Assembly: GCA_004563275.1 (NCBI GenBank)
Contig: SFSZ01000005.1
Span: forward strand, 1 to 64,000
DNA from: a bacterium
GTDB lineage: Bacteria > Bacillota_I > Bacilli_A > RF39 > UBA660
Direction of reading: 5' to 3'
DNA: 64,000 nt
Part shown: piece after piece, positions 53,153-63,152 of the stretch
How positions within the stretch are numbered: position 1 is the stretch's first letter
Layout of the letters: each line of letters opens with the position of its first letter
The notes under the pieces: model-generated
Told to the model about the DNA's origin: nothing
Database searches by the model: none
Seen by the model: only the letters and a program-made list of their open reading frames with translations
Program-made: the position numbers and the translations under genes

Positions 53153-53842
53153 ATGAAGAATTTTTTAGGAAATTTAATTAAATTAATATTAAGTATTTTA
53201 ATTCTTCTTTTTGGAGAAGAGTATTTCTATAAATTTATGAATTTTTTAGGAATTAACTTAAGTAAGATAAGTTCTAATATTGTTTCGTTAATCATTTATG
53301 TTGTGATTGCGGGATGTATATTTATTGTTTATAAAGATGAGTTACACAGTGCTTTTATTAAATATAAGAATAAATTAGGTAGTAATCTTTTATATACAGT
53401 GATATCTTTTTTAGTTTTATTTATTGCGATTATGATTAGTAATTATATTGCTAAGTATATTGCTGGTTTAGTAAGTGTTGGATATAAGGGTTTATCTTTT
53501 ATAAATATTTTTAATAGGACTTTTAGTTTAGATTTAATTATTACAATTATTAAATCAATTATTATTATTCCTTTTGTTAAAGTAACAATATTTGTTTTAG
53601 GGGTTAATAATTTAGTTAATAGTAAGAGTGGGATATTCTTAAGTGGATTAGTTTATAGTTTATATATTTTTTATCCATTTAAAGCAGCTTTATTATATAT
53701 GGTAGTTAATGCGATTGTAAGTTTTGTTTTATTTAGTATTCTTGCTTATATTTATAAGAAAAATAATAATATTGCATTTAGTATTTTAACTTATATTTTA
53801 TATGTTTTATTTGCAGGGTTATTAACAGTTAAATTTATGTGA
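53153..53842 (+). CDS. Polytopic membrane protein of unknown function
   Basis: The 229-residue protein has six or seven membrane segments and few charged loops. I see no diagnostic motif; the general pattern (N-terminal pair, central KFYN-rich loop, hydrophobic C-terminus) resembles CPBP-type membrane proteins but lacks the Glu and His residues, so it may be a decayed or inactive relative. It is 8 bp before a CPBP gene and probably shares its operon. Confidence 0.65.
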   Translation: MKNFLGNLIKLILSILILLFGEEYFYKFMNFLGINLSKISSNIVSLIIYVVIAGCIFIVYKDELHSAFIKYKNKLGSNLLYTVISFLVLFIAIMISNYIAKYIAGLVSVGYKGLSFINIFNRTFSLDLIITIIKSIIIIPFVKVTIFVLGVNNLVNSKSGIFLSGLVYSLYIFYPFKAALLYMVVNAIVSFVLFSILAYIYKKNNNIAFSILTYILYVLFAGLLTVKFM

Positions 53843-53850
53843 GGTTAATT

Positions 53851-54552
53851 ATGAAAAGAGAAAAGATTATTAATTATGTTAAGTTAGCTGTTATTTTATA
53901 TTTATTCTTTAATTTAGGATCAATTGTGGTTCTTATATTTAGAGGATTAGGATTTAATACTAGTATATTTGATGGAGCAGATGTTGCTTATTTAAATGCT
54001 TTAGTTGAACTTATATTGTTATTTATAGTATATCTTTTATATCATAGAAGTCTTAAGAAAGATTTAAATAGTTTTAAATTAAATTATAAAGATTATATGA
54101 ATAAGATATGTGTATATTTTGCAGTGTTTTTAGGTTTAAAGATTGGTTTTGCACTTGTTAGTGGGATATTATCGGCTTTATTAGGGGTTCCAATTAGTAG
54201 TAGTGAAAATCAAAATATAATTGATAGTATTACTAATAATGCTCCGGTGATGATGCTTATATCTACTAGTATCTTAGCTCCTTTTGTAGAGGAAAGCATT
54301 TTTAGATTAGGTTTAAGAAGTGTTATCAAAGAGAAATATTTATTTATTGCAATTAGTGGTTTAGTGTTTGGATTTATGCATATTTTTCCAACGGAGTTAC
54401 CACTTTATGTAGCTTTAATTCAGTCTATTGTGTATGTAGCAATGGGGATATGTTTAGCTTATATGTATACAGAAACTGATAATATTTGGATAACAATTAT
54501 AATTCATGCTTTAAATAATTTTTTAAGTATGGCTGTGATATTGATATTTTAA
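53851..54552 (+). CDS. CPBP-family intramembrane metalloprotease
   Basis: The 233-residue polytopic protein has EESIFRLGLR (Glu-Glu-x3-Arg), GFMHIF and a late IIIHALNN, the CPBP active-site motifs. The ATG at 53851 is chosen because GAGG lies six bases upstream; a GTG at 53839 lies within that site. Members process peptides or surface proteins; a role tied to the preceding membrane protein is likely. Confidence 0.83.
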   Translation: MKREKIINYVKLAVILYLFFNLGSIVVLIFRGLGFNTSIFDGADVAYLNALVELILLFIVYLLYHRSLKKDLNSFKLNYKDYMNKICVYFAVFLGLKIGFALVSGILSALLGVPISSSENQNIIDSITNNAPVMMLISTSILAPFVEESIFRLGLRSVIKEKYLFIAISGLVFGFMHIFPTELPLYVALIQSIVYVAMGICLAYMYTETDNIWITIIIHALNNFLSMAVILIF

Positions 54553-54592
54553 ATGAAAGTGATTATAATAGAAGGAAATTTTGGTGATTGAA

Positions 54593-55093
54593 ATGAAAGA
54601 AATGTATGAAAATTTAGTGGGTTTTATTTATTCTCTTAGTATGGGTGATTATTTCTTCTTTATTGGAACATTCTTACTTATTGTTTTATTTGTATATATT
54701 TTATACTTAATTAAGTGTAGTGATGGTGAAGAAGCATTAAATGCCGTTAGTGATAAAAAAGATGATTTTGATATTGAAGCAGTTACTAAGGCAATTGAGA
54801 AAGATTATAAACCTGAAACTATTAGATTAACTAGTTATGAAGAAGAACAAGAAAATAATGCAGTAATTAGTTATGAAGAATTACTTAAGAATAAAGATAA
54901 AATCTCAGTTAGTTATGATGATGAATATGAATTTGAAGAACCAACTTTAAGTGTTAAAAAGTTTGATTTAACTAATACAAGTGAAACTCCAGTTATTGAT
55001 GAATCTAAATTAAAGGTTCAACTTATGAGTTATGAAAAAGAAGAAGAGTTTTTAAAAGCTTTAAAAGACTTACAAAGTAATTTAAGCCATTAA
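54593..55093 (+). CDS. Single-pass membrane protein with acidic cytoplasmic tail
   Basis: The 166-residue protein has one membrane helix (about 18-40, GDYFFFIGTFLLIVLFVYIL) and a strongly acidic C-terminal region of about 120 residues rich in Glu, Asp and Lys, with repeated SYEE-type phrases (TSYEEEQE, ISYEELL, MSYEKEEE). Family unknown. GGTGATTG precedes the ATG at 54593. A terminator overlaps the stop. Confidence 0.7.
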   Translation: MKEMYENLVGFIYSLSMGDYFFFIGTFLLIVLFVYILYLIKCSDGEEALNAVSDKKDDFDIEAVTKAIEKDYKPETIRLTSYEEEQENNAVISYEELLKNKDKISVSYDDEYEFEEPTLSVKKFDLTNTSETPVIDESKLKVQLMSYEKEEEFLKALKDLQSNLSH

Positions 55094-55107
55094 GATGGCT
55101 TTTTTTT
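55084..55107 (+). terminator. Rho-independent terminator
   Basis: AAGCCAT and ATGGCTT flank TAAG, followed by a T-run. Confidence 0.85.
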
Positions 55108-55147
55108 ATGCTTTATGTTATACTTGCAACGTATTGAGGTGGTTTAA

Positions 55148-56416
55148 ATGAAACTTTGGACGGAAACTTTAGGTTGTAAGGTTAATACTTATGAGACTGA
55201 AGTTATTAAAAGTGAATTTTTAAATAGTGGTTATACTTTAGCTGAAGATGTGACTGATGCAGATGTAGTAGTTGTTAATACTTGTTCTGTTACTAATCAA
55301 AGTGATGCTAAAAGTAGAAAAGTTATTAGAAGATGTAAAAGAGAAAATCCTGGGGCTGTTATTGTAGCTTGTGGTTGTAGTACGCAACATCATCAAGATG
55401 AATTAAAAGAGTTAGGTATTGATGTTTTAATTGGTAATAAAGATAAGACTAAGGTTGTTAGTTATGTTGAAGATTTTTTAAAGGATCATAAGAAGGTATC
55501 TATTTTTTATGATTTATTACATAGTGATTTTGAAGATATGACTATTAATCATTATGAGGATAGAACTAGGGCTTTTGTTAAGATTCAAGATGGATGTAAT
55601 AATTATTGTGCTTATTGTATTATTCCTTATTTAAGGGGTACAATCCGTAATAAGGATTTTGATGTAGCAGTTAAGGAGATAAATGATTTAGCTAATAATG
55701 GGTTTAAAGAAATTGTTTTAACGGGTATTCATACAGGAAGTTATCCAAGATTAACTGAATTAATTAAAGAGATTAGTAAGAATCCTAATTTAGAAAGAAT
55801 TAGAATTAGTAGTATTGAAATAACTGAGTTGGATGATGTATTTTTAGAGGAATTTAAGAATAATAAGAAGTTATGTGATCATATGCATGTACCGGTTCAA
55901 GCGGCTTGTGATAATACTTTGAAAAAAATGAATCGTAAGTATGATATGGAAAGATATATTTCAATTATTAATAAGTTAAGAGAGGTTAGACCTGATATTA
56001 ATATTACAACTGATTTAATTGTAGGTTTTCCATCAGAAACTAAGGAAGATTTTGAAGAAAGTTATAATAACGCTAAATTGATTAAATTTGGTAAGATTCA
56101 TGTATTTCCTTTTTCTAAAAGAGATGGAACAGTTGCTGCTAGAATGGAAAATTTAGTTAGTGATCAAGAAAAGGATGAAAGAGCCCATAAGATGATTGAG
56201 TTATCTAATGAGTTAGAACATGATTATTATGTTAAATTTATTGGTAGATGTTTAAATGTTTTAGTAGAAGAAGTATTTGATGATCATTCTACGGGGCATA
56301 CTTCTAACTATATTAAGGTTAATATTAAGGGCAAACTTGAACATAATAAGGATTACTTAGTTAAGATTACAGAGGTTGATGGAACTACTGTTTATGGGGA
56401 GGCTATTGAAAAATAG
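55148..56416 (+). CDS. mtaB: tRNA t6A37 methylthiotransferase MtaB
   Basis: The 422-residue radical SAM enzyme of the MiaB family (YqeV type) has N-terminal UPF0004 cysteines (TLGCKVN, VVVNTCSVT, ACGCS), the radical SAM cluster CNNYCAYC, and a C-terminal TRAM region. It converts t6A to ms2t6A in ANN-decoding tRNAs. TATACT lies at 55119-55124 and GAGGTGG before the ATG. Confidence 0.9.
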   Translation: MKLWTETLGCKVNTYETEVIKSEFLNSGYTLAEDVTDADVVVVNTCSVTNQSDAKSRKVIRRCKRENPGAVIVACGCSTQHHQDELKELGIDVLIGNKDKTKVVSYVEDFLKDHKKVSIFYDLLHSDFEDMTINHYEDRTRAFVKIQDGCNNYCAYCIIPYLRGTIRNKDFDVAVKEINDLANNGFKEIVLTGIHTGSYPRLTELIKEISKNPNLERIRISSIEITELDDVFLEEFKNNKKLCDHMHVPVQAACDNTLKKMNRKYDMERYISIINKLREVRPDINITTDLIVGFPSETKEDFEESYNNAKLIKFGKIHVFPFSKRDGTVAARMENLVSDQEKDERAHKMIELSNELEHDYYVKFIGRCLNVLVEEVFDDHSTGHTSNYIKVNIKGKLEHNKDYLVKITEVDGTTVYGEAIEK

Positions 56417-56424
56417 CCTTTTTT
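56401..56424 (+). terminator. Rho-independent terminator overlapping the mtaB stop
   Basis: GGCTATT and AATAGCC pair around GAAA, followed by a T-run. Its loop and left arm also supply a -35-like TTGAAA for the next promoter. Confidence 0.85.
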
Positions 56425-56434
56425 GTGGTATAAT
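56406..56434 (+). promoter_or_regulatory. Promoter nested in the mtaB terminator
   Basis: TTGAAA at 56406-56411 (inside the terminator) and TATAAT at 56429-56434 have a 17-nt spacer. Transcription would start near 56441. Confidence 0.6.
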
Positions 56435-56440
56435 CTATAG

Positions 56441-56512
56441 CAACAAGGGATATTATTACTTGAAAGGGTACTAAGACATATTTTAAGTACAACTTTTGTT
56501 AATAATACTCGC
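56441..56512 (+). ncRNA. Candidate structured RNA upstream of the thioester adhesin
   Basis: A long imperfect hairpin pairs 56449-56472 with 56486-56508 around a 13-nt loop; TATTATTA pairs with TAATAATA and GTACT with AGTAC. There is no coding frame of note and no recognised RNA family. It begins at a good promoter and could be an independent sRNA or the 5' leader of the adhesin operon, which also has its own promoter downstream. Confidence 0.4.
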
Positions 56513-56528
56513 TAACTAGAACAATAAT

Positions 56529-56557
56529 TTGCTTTTTTAGATAAAATGTGTTATAAT
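56529..56557 (+). promoter_or_regulatory. Promoter of the thioester adhesin
   Basis: TTGCTT at 56529-56534 and TATAAT at 56552-56557 are 17 nt apart. AAAGAGGG lies before the ATG at 56592. Confidence 0.78.
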
Positions 56558-56591
56558 AGCACCCGTAAACAAAAGAAAGAGGGTTTTGGTT

Positions 56592-58454
56592 ATGAAAAAT
56601 TTAAAGAAAATTATGTTTATTTTTCTTGTTGGTATTTTATCTTTTATGGGATTAAATACTAAAGTAGAAGCTGCAACTACAGCTCCTAGTACTATTAAAA
56701 CATGGGCAATTTATGAATTACCTAAATATGTTCAAAATTTGCCTGTAGTTCATCAAAAACCATTACAAAATGGTATATACGTTTATTGTGAAAACGAAGG
56801 TCTAAGATATTGGTCTGAATATACGATGTATCTTAATGGTCAAGTAAATGATGGATTTATTTATATTTTAGAAAATAAGCCTAATACTGGTGATTCTAAA
56901 AAGGATTACTATATTATGCAAATTGCTGTTTGGTGGTATGAAGATATTGTTAGTGGAAATAATAATAACTTGACTACTAGTCAAAAACAATATATCACTA
57001 ATAATGCAAATTCAAATGATATTTGTAATAAAATTTATAACTTAGTAAATGGTGCTAAAAATTATAAACAACAAAAAGGTTATATTAAATTTGATACAAA
57101 TAATGTTACATTTAAAGAAGAAAATGGTAATTATATTTCAAGTTTAATTAAAATTAATTATCATGCTGATAAAATGAATGATGTAATTGTTACTGGTGCT
57201 CCTAAAGGATCAACAATTATTAATAAAACTGATAAAAATGGCGTTATATCATTCCAAATTAAAGTTCCAGTTTCATCTGTTAATCCTGGACAAACAGTAA
57301 AAATTATAATTAATTCAACTGGTACTTACAAAATTAAAAAAGTATATGATTATTATTTAAATGCTCAATGGCAAAAAGTTATTTATGGTGAAATTTTTGC
57401 AGATACTTATAATATATCAGATAGTAAAGAACTTACTTTAACTAGACCAGAAATTCATCATAATAAATTAATTATTAATAAAGTTGATGAAAGTGGTAAG
57501 TTTGTAAGTGGTGCAGAATTAACTTTATATAAAGGTGATTGTGTAAATTCTACTTGTAATGATGCTTATGCATCTTGGACTACTACTGATGCTGCTAAAT
57601 CATTTACAGATATTCCTGTTGGTAAATATACTTTAGTTGAAACTAAAGCTCCTAATGGATATCGTGTAGCAGATAAAATGTTAATTAATGTAAATAGTGA
57701 TAATGCTTCATTTACTTATAAAATGGTAGATAAAGCTGAATTAAAAGTAAGAATTAGTAAAACTGATATTACTGGTGAAAAAGAAATTCCAGGTGCAACT
57801 TTAATTGTTAAAGATTCTAAAGGTAATGCAATTGAAACTTGGGTAAGTACTAATGAACCTAAGTATATTGTTTTAGAACCTGGTGAATATTCTTTAACTG
57901 AAACTATTGCTCCTAAAGGTTATATCTTAAGTAAAACTTCTGTTTACTTCAAATTAGATGAAAATGGTAGTGTTTATGAAAAGAATGCTGATGGTGAATA
58001 TGTTAAAGTTGATTATGTTAAAATGATTAACTTAGTTAAAGAAGCTATTAATATTACAAAATTAGATAGTAATACTAATGAATATGTTAGTGGTGCTGTC
58101 TTAGTTATTAAAGATTTAGAGGGGAAAACAATTGACCGTTGGACAACTACTAATGAATCACATTATGTAAGTTTAGAAGAAGGAGAATATATTCTTATTG
58201 AAGAAAGTGCTCCTAATGGCTATGTCTTAAATAAAGAAGGAATTCATATTAGAGTTGATGCTGAAAATAATTTATACATTAAAAATGCTGCTGGCGAATA
58301 TGTAAAAGCTAATGGTGTTATTATGTATAATACTCCAGAAGAAAAAATTGAAGTTCCTAAGACTGGATTAACAAGTACTCTAACTTATGTAATTGGTACA
58401 ATAACATTAGCTGCTGGTGCAATTGTGTTATTTAAAAATGAAAAGAAATGTTAA
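56592..58454 (+). CDS. Sortase-anchored adhesin with thioester domain and SpaA-type repeats
   Basis: The 620-residue protein has a signal peptide (about 1-27), an N-terminal domain with YVYCENEG (Cys66) and YYIMQIAVWWYED (Gln109) matching the Cys-Gln pairing of thioester adhesin domains, a beta domain (about 150-285), and three SpaA/CnaB-like repeats (starting near 295, 390 and 480; LVETKAPNGY, LTETIAPKGY, LIEESAPNGY with the isopeptide-type Glu). The C-terminus is a sorting signal: VPKTG, hydrophobic helix, KNEKKC. It may attach covalently to host surfaces. A sortase gene overlaps its 3' end. Confidence 0.8.
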   Translation: MKNLKKIMFIFLVGILSFMGLNTKVEAATTAPSTIKTWAIYELPKYVQNLPVVHQKPLQNGIYVYCENEGLRYWSEYTMYLNGQVNDGFIYILENKPNTGDSKKDYYIMQIAVWWYEDIVSGNNNNLTTSQKQYITNNANSNDICNKIYNLVNGAKNYKQQKGYIKFDTNNVTFKEENGNYISSLIKINYHADKMNDVIVTGAPKGSTIINKTDKNGVISFQIKVPVSSVNPGQTVKIIINSTGTYKIKKVYDYYLNAQWQKVIYGEIFADTYNISDSKELTLTRPEIHHNKLIINKVDESGKFVSGAELTLYKGDCVNSTCNDAYASWTTTDAAKSFTDIPVGKYTLVETKAPNGYRVADKMLINVNSDNASFTYKMVDKAELKVRISKTDITGEKEIPGATLIVKDSKGNAIETWVSTNEPKYIVLEPGEYSLTETIAPKGYILSKTSVYFKLDENGSVYEKNADGEYVKVDYVKMINLVKEAINITKLDSNTNEYVSGAVLVIKDLEGKTIDRWTTTNESHYVSLEEGEYILIEESAPNGYVLNKEGIHIRVDAENNLYIKNAAGEYVKANGVIMYNTPEEKIEVPKTGLTSTLTYVIGTITLAAGAIVLFKNEKKC

Positions 58455-59103
58455 GGTTACAATTGGTGTTTTAACTATATTTATTGGTTTATGTGTACTT
58501 CTTAGTACTTACTTTAATTCAACTAAATTAGAAGTATTTGATGAAATGAATGAACAATATTATAATCAAGTAGTTTCTATAGCTGATGAAATAGAAGAAA
58601 AAGAAGATACGGTTCCTGAAGTTAAACAAGAGGAAGATAATAAATCAAATGTAGTAAATAATACAACAACAACAACAACTAAGAAGAAAACTACTACAGA
58701 TATATCAAAATTATATGTTGGAACTTTGAATATTCCAAAGATTAATTTACAAAGAGGTTTCTTTGATATTAATTCTAAGTATAATAATGTTAATAAGAAT
58801 ATTTATGTACATCCATCTTCAAGTTATCCTAATTCAATGAATGGTAACTTGATCTTGGCGGCACATTCAGGTACTAGCTCAATATCTTATTTTAAAAATC
58901 TTTATAAATTACAACCAAATGATGATATTTATGTAAATTATAAAAATAAAGAATATCATTATAAAATTAAGAAAATTTATAAAGTTGAAAAAACAGGTAC
59001 TGTGAGTATTCAAAGAAATAAAAATGTTTCAACTTTAACATTAATTACATGTTCAAAAAATGATAGTAAAACTCAAACAGTTTATATTTGTGAACTAGTT
59101 TAG
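58438..59103 (+). CDS. Sortase coupled to the thioester adhesin
   Basis: The 221-residue membrane protein has an N-terminal anchor (about 5-25), a Thr-rich linker with a run of threonines near 75-90, and a sortase domain (about 95-221). His143 lies in AAHSG and Cys205 in LTLITCSK. The usual arginine shortly after the cysteine is not visible; the segment reads SKTQTVYICEL. It overlaps the adhesin gene by 17 bases, so that protein is its likely substrate. ATG 58438 is used, without a strong ribosome site, by coupling. Confidence 0.78.
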   Translation: MKRNVKVTIGVLTIFIGLCVLLSTYFNSTKLEVFDEMNEQYYNQVVSIADEIEEKEDTVPEVKQEEDNKSNVVNNTTTTTTKKKTTTDISKLYVGTLNIPKINLQRGFFDINSKYNNVNKNIYVHPSSSYPNSMNGNLILAAHSGTSSISYFKNLYKLQPNDDIYVNYKNKEYHYKIKKIYKVEKTGTVSIQRNKNVSTLTLITCSKNDSKTQTVYICELV

Positions 59104-59141
59104 AGTTCGAATAAAAGAATAAAAAGGTTGGGGTGATGAAA

Positions 59142-59933
59142 ATGGTAGAGATTTCTCTATGGGATAAGATTAAAACTATATTTAGTCTTATCTTTTCATC
59201 ACCTCTTTTTTTAGTTTTACTTTTTGGATTTTTACTTATGATAGTAGATATTTATGTAATATCTAAAAAGAAAAAGGGGACTAAAATAGCTTATTTAATA
59301 GTTAGTTTAATTATTATAGGGTTATTACTTAAGAATTATTTTTCATCATTATTTAGTATTTTTGATACGATATTTAAGAATATTGTGACTATTATATATT
59401 TTCCAAGTGTTCTTGAATATATAATAATGTTAATAATTAGTTTAGTAATATTATTTATTAGTTTAATTAGTAGAAAAACTAATAAAAAAGTAAGAATAAT
59501 TAATACATTTGTGTTTTCTACTAATATATTTTTATTCTTCTTAATATTAGATCAAATATCTAAAAATAATATAGATTTATCTAATAAGATTAATATTTAT
59601 TCAAATGAAAATTTAATGGTTTTATTTGAGTTATCTATTTTAATATTTATAGTTTGGGTTGTTGGTTTAATTCTTTATAAGATTATAAAGAAAATTATTC
59701 ATAAAGATGATAAACCAGTGAATTTTTATGAAGCTCCAGAGCTTCCAAGCACAATAGAAGAGTTAAGACAAAAAGAACTTATACCAGAACCTAAGATTGA
59801 ATATATTGTTGTTGAAAAGGAACAACCTAAAGAAGAAAAAGAAGATTTATCTGATATGTTTACTTTAGAAGAATATAAACAAATGAGAGAATTATTACAA
59901 GAAATAAAAGATAAACAAAATAAAGAGGATTAG
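59142..59933 (+). CDS. Polytopic membrane protein with acidic cytoplasmic tail
   Basis: The 263-residue protein has five membrane segments (about 15-195) followed by a charged cytoplasmic tail with helical EEYKQMRELLQEIKDKQ near the end. Family unknown. ATG 59142 is preferred because GGGGTGAT lies four bases before it; ATG or GTG starts 6-9 bases upstream overlap that site. Located between two sortase genes, it may be part of the surface module. Confidence 0.65.
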   Translation: MVEISLWDKIKTIFSLIFSSPLFLVLLFGFLLMIVDIYVISKKKKGTKIAYLIVSLIIIGLLLKNYFSSLFSIFDTIFKNIVTIIYFPSVLEYIIMLIISLVILFISLISRKTNKKVRIINTFVFSTNIFLFFLILDQISKNNIDLSNKINIYSNENLMVLFELSILIFIVWVVGLILYKIIKKIIHKDDKPVNFYEAPELPSTIEELRQKELIPEPKIEYIVVEKEQPKEEKEDLSDMFTLEEYKQMRELLQEIKDKQNKED

Positions 59934-59946
59934 TTAATCCTCTTTT
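59922..59946. terminator. Bidirectional terminator at a convergent junction
   Basis: AAAGAGGATTA and TAATCCTCTTT form a perfect 11-bp inverted repeat containing the stop codons of both flanking genes. Confidence 0.75.
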
Positions 59947-61526
59947 ATTAATTTGGCATGAACTACTAAACGATTTTTAATTCCGTTAGAGCAGGTTGAT
60001 AAAGTTAAGATTTTATCTTCAGCAGTTAATGTTTGTTTGAAATCATAAATACTTCTTTTAGAAAGCATTGTTAAGAAACTTAGGTAGTCTCCATCACTGT
60101 TAAATTCGGTTTCTAAATAATCGGTTGTAACTGGAATTGTATAGATTGAAAAGATTTGCCATTTCATATTTTCTTTAGTTGTATTAAAGGTTATAATTTG
60201 GTTTTTAGCTTTTTTATACCAGTAACTATTTAATGTATATCTTAGGGTTCCAAACATTTTTTGATTAGCTAGATTATGACCATAAATTAGGGTGTTTTTA
60301 CTTAATTCATCTATGCTATTACGATAGTCCATAAAAATCCAACCATGACGATTTTTATTTTGATAATAGTCTCTTTTTAGGTAATAATCATTATCATCTT
60401 TTTGAACTACAGGGTAGTCAATATTAGTATTATTAACTGTCAACCAACCAACTGTATCAGGGTTAATGGTTAGTAATTTTTCAAAAACTTTTTCATATTT
60501 AATATCATAAATAGTAGTAGTTGTTATTTTAGTTGTATCACCAGGTTTAGTTGTTGTTGGTATTGATGGTGTGGCGTCAATTAATATTTTATTAAGATCA
60601 GTTTCAATATTTTCTTGATTATGATTATCACGATAATTTTCATAAACATTATAACCAAGCATACAAGTAACTGCTAAGATAACACAAATTAGTGAAAACT
60701 TAATAATATTTAAATTTAATTGTTTTAAGAAATTCTTTTCTTTATAATCTTTACTATAATTTATTTTAAATGTAATGTTATAATTATTTAGAATTTTTTC
60801 ATGTTTCTTTTTATATTCAGATATTACTTTATAAATATCATCAATATTATTATTTTCATTAATAATAATTTTAGTATTGGACTTTTTATTATTTAATAGG
60901 GTATTTAGTATATAAGTAAATGTTTCTTTATTAAAAGTCTTTATTTCAATAGATTTTAAATATTTATTTATTTTAATAAATGATTCAAAGTCATCTAGAT
61001 CTTCATTAGTGAAATTATCAATTATAATACTTTTTTTATAGAAAATGTCACTGTAAGTATTAATATTATTAATATTTAAGAAATTACTTACAAATAATAT
61101 TTCACTACGAATTGTTATTTGTAAATTATTATTTTTATCTAATCTTTCTAAAAGAGCTGGAGCAATATCAAAGACATTTAATGTTTCAATGTATCTATTA
61201 TCTAGAAGTTTCATAAAGATATCATAATTAATTCTTTTATCTGGTTTAATATAAATATCTTTAATATTAGGAATATGGCTTAAAACATCTAATGAATTTA
61301 AGATAATATCATAATCTTTAATGATAGTTTTTTTAATATTCTGTTTAATAATAATAACATTTAAAAAAGAAGATACTAATTCAAGATTATTTTTAATATA
61401 ATCAATACTAAAAATTATTTCTTTAGTATCAATTACATTAGTATTATTTAAATCTACTTTAATATCTTTTGTATATTTATCAATTGTTAATAAATTTTTA
61501 CCTATTTTAAATATTATCTTATCCAT
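59934..61526 (-). CDS. Class B-like sortase with a long cytoplasmic N-terminal domain
   Basis: The 530-residue protein has three parts: residues 1-265, predicted cytoplasmic, rich in Ile, Asn, Lys and Asp with regular strand-helix alternation resembling a degenerate leucine-rich-type or STAS-like repeat; a membrane helix (about 275-295); and a Thr-rich linker leading to a sortase domain (about 345-530) with VGWLTVNNTNIDYPVVQ, His417 in YGHNL, Cys512 in LSTCSNG and Arg519. The sortase half matches class B. Ordinary SrtB proteins are about 240 residues, so the front half is unusual. Confidence 0.8.
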   Translation of the reverse strand: MDKIIFKIGKNLLTIDKYTKDIKVDLNNTNVIDTKEIIFSIDYIKNNLELVSSFLNVIIIKQNIKKTIIKDYDIILNSLDVLSHIPNIKDIYIKPDKRINYDIFMKLLDNRYIETLNVFDIAPALLERLDKNNNLQITIRSEILFVSNFLNINNINTYSDIFYKKSIIIDNFTNEDLDDFESFIKINKYLKSIEIKTFNKETFTYILNTLLNNKKSNTKIIINENNNIDDIYKVISEYKKKHEKILNNYNITFKINYSKDYKEKNFLKQLNLNIIKFSLICVILAVTCMLGYNVYENYRDNHNQENIETDLNKILIDATPSIPTTTKPGDTTKITTTTIYDIKYEKVFEKLLTINPDTVGWLTVNNTNIDYPVVQKDDNDYYLKRDYYQNKNRHGWIFMDYRNSIDELSKNTLIYGHNLANQKMFGTLRYTLNSYWYKKAKNQIITFNTTKENMKWQIFSIYTIPVTTDYLETEFNSDGDYLSFLTMLSKRSIYDFKQTLTAEDKILTLSTCSNGIKNRLVVHAKLIKED

Positions 61527-61634
61527 ATATTTATAATAACATAATTCAATAATTATTTAAAGATTGTTTTTGATAAAATTACAAGAGAGGAATAAATAAT
61601 CCTTTCTTTATTTTTAGGTAAATGTTTGGTATAA

Positions 61635-63060
<1,426 letters not shown>

Positions 63061-63078
63061 CAGTCTTTTTAAATCTTG

Positions 63079-63107
63079 TTGACTTTAAAAATTTTATGAT
63101 TTAAAAT
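63079..63107 (+). promoter_or_regulatory. Promoter of the ABC exporter
   Basis: TTGACT at 63079-63084 and TAAAAT at 63102-63107 are 17 nt apart. Confidence 0.6.
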
Positions 63108-63152
63108 TATATCTGGTGTGAATACGGGTTAATTTATTTGAAAGGAAAATAT

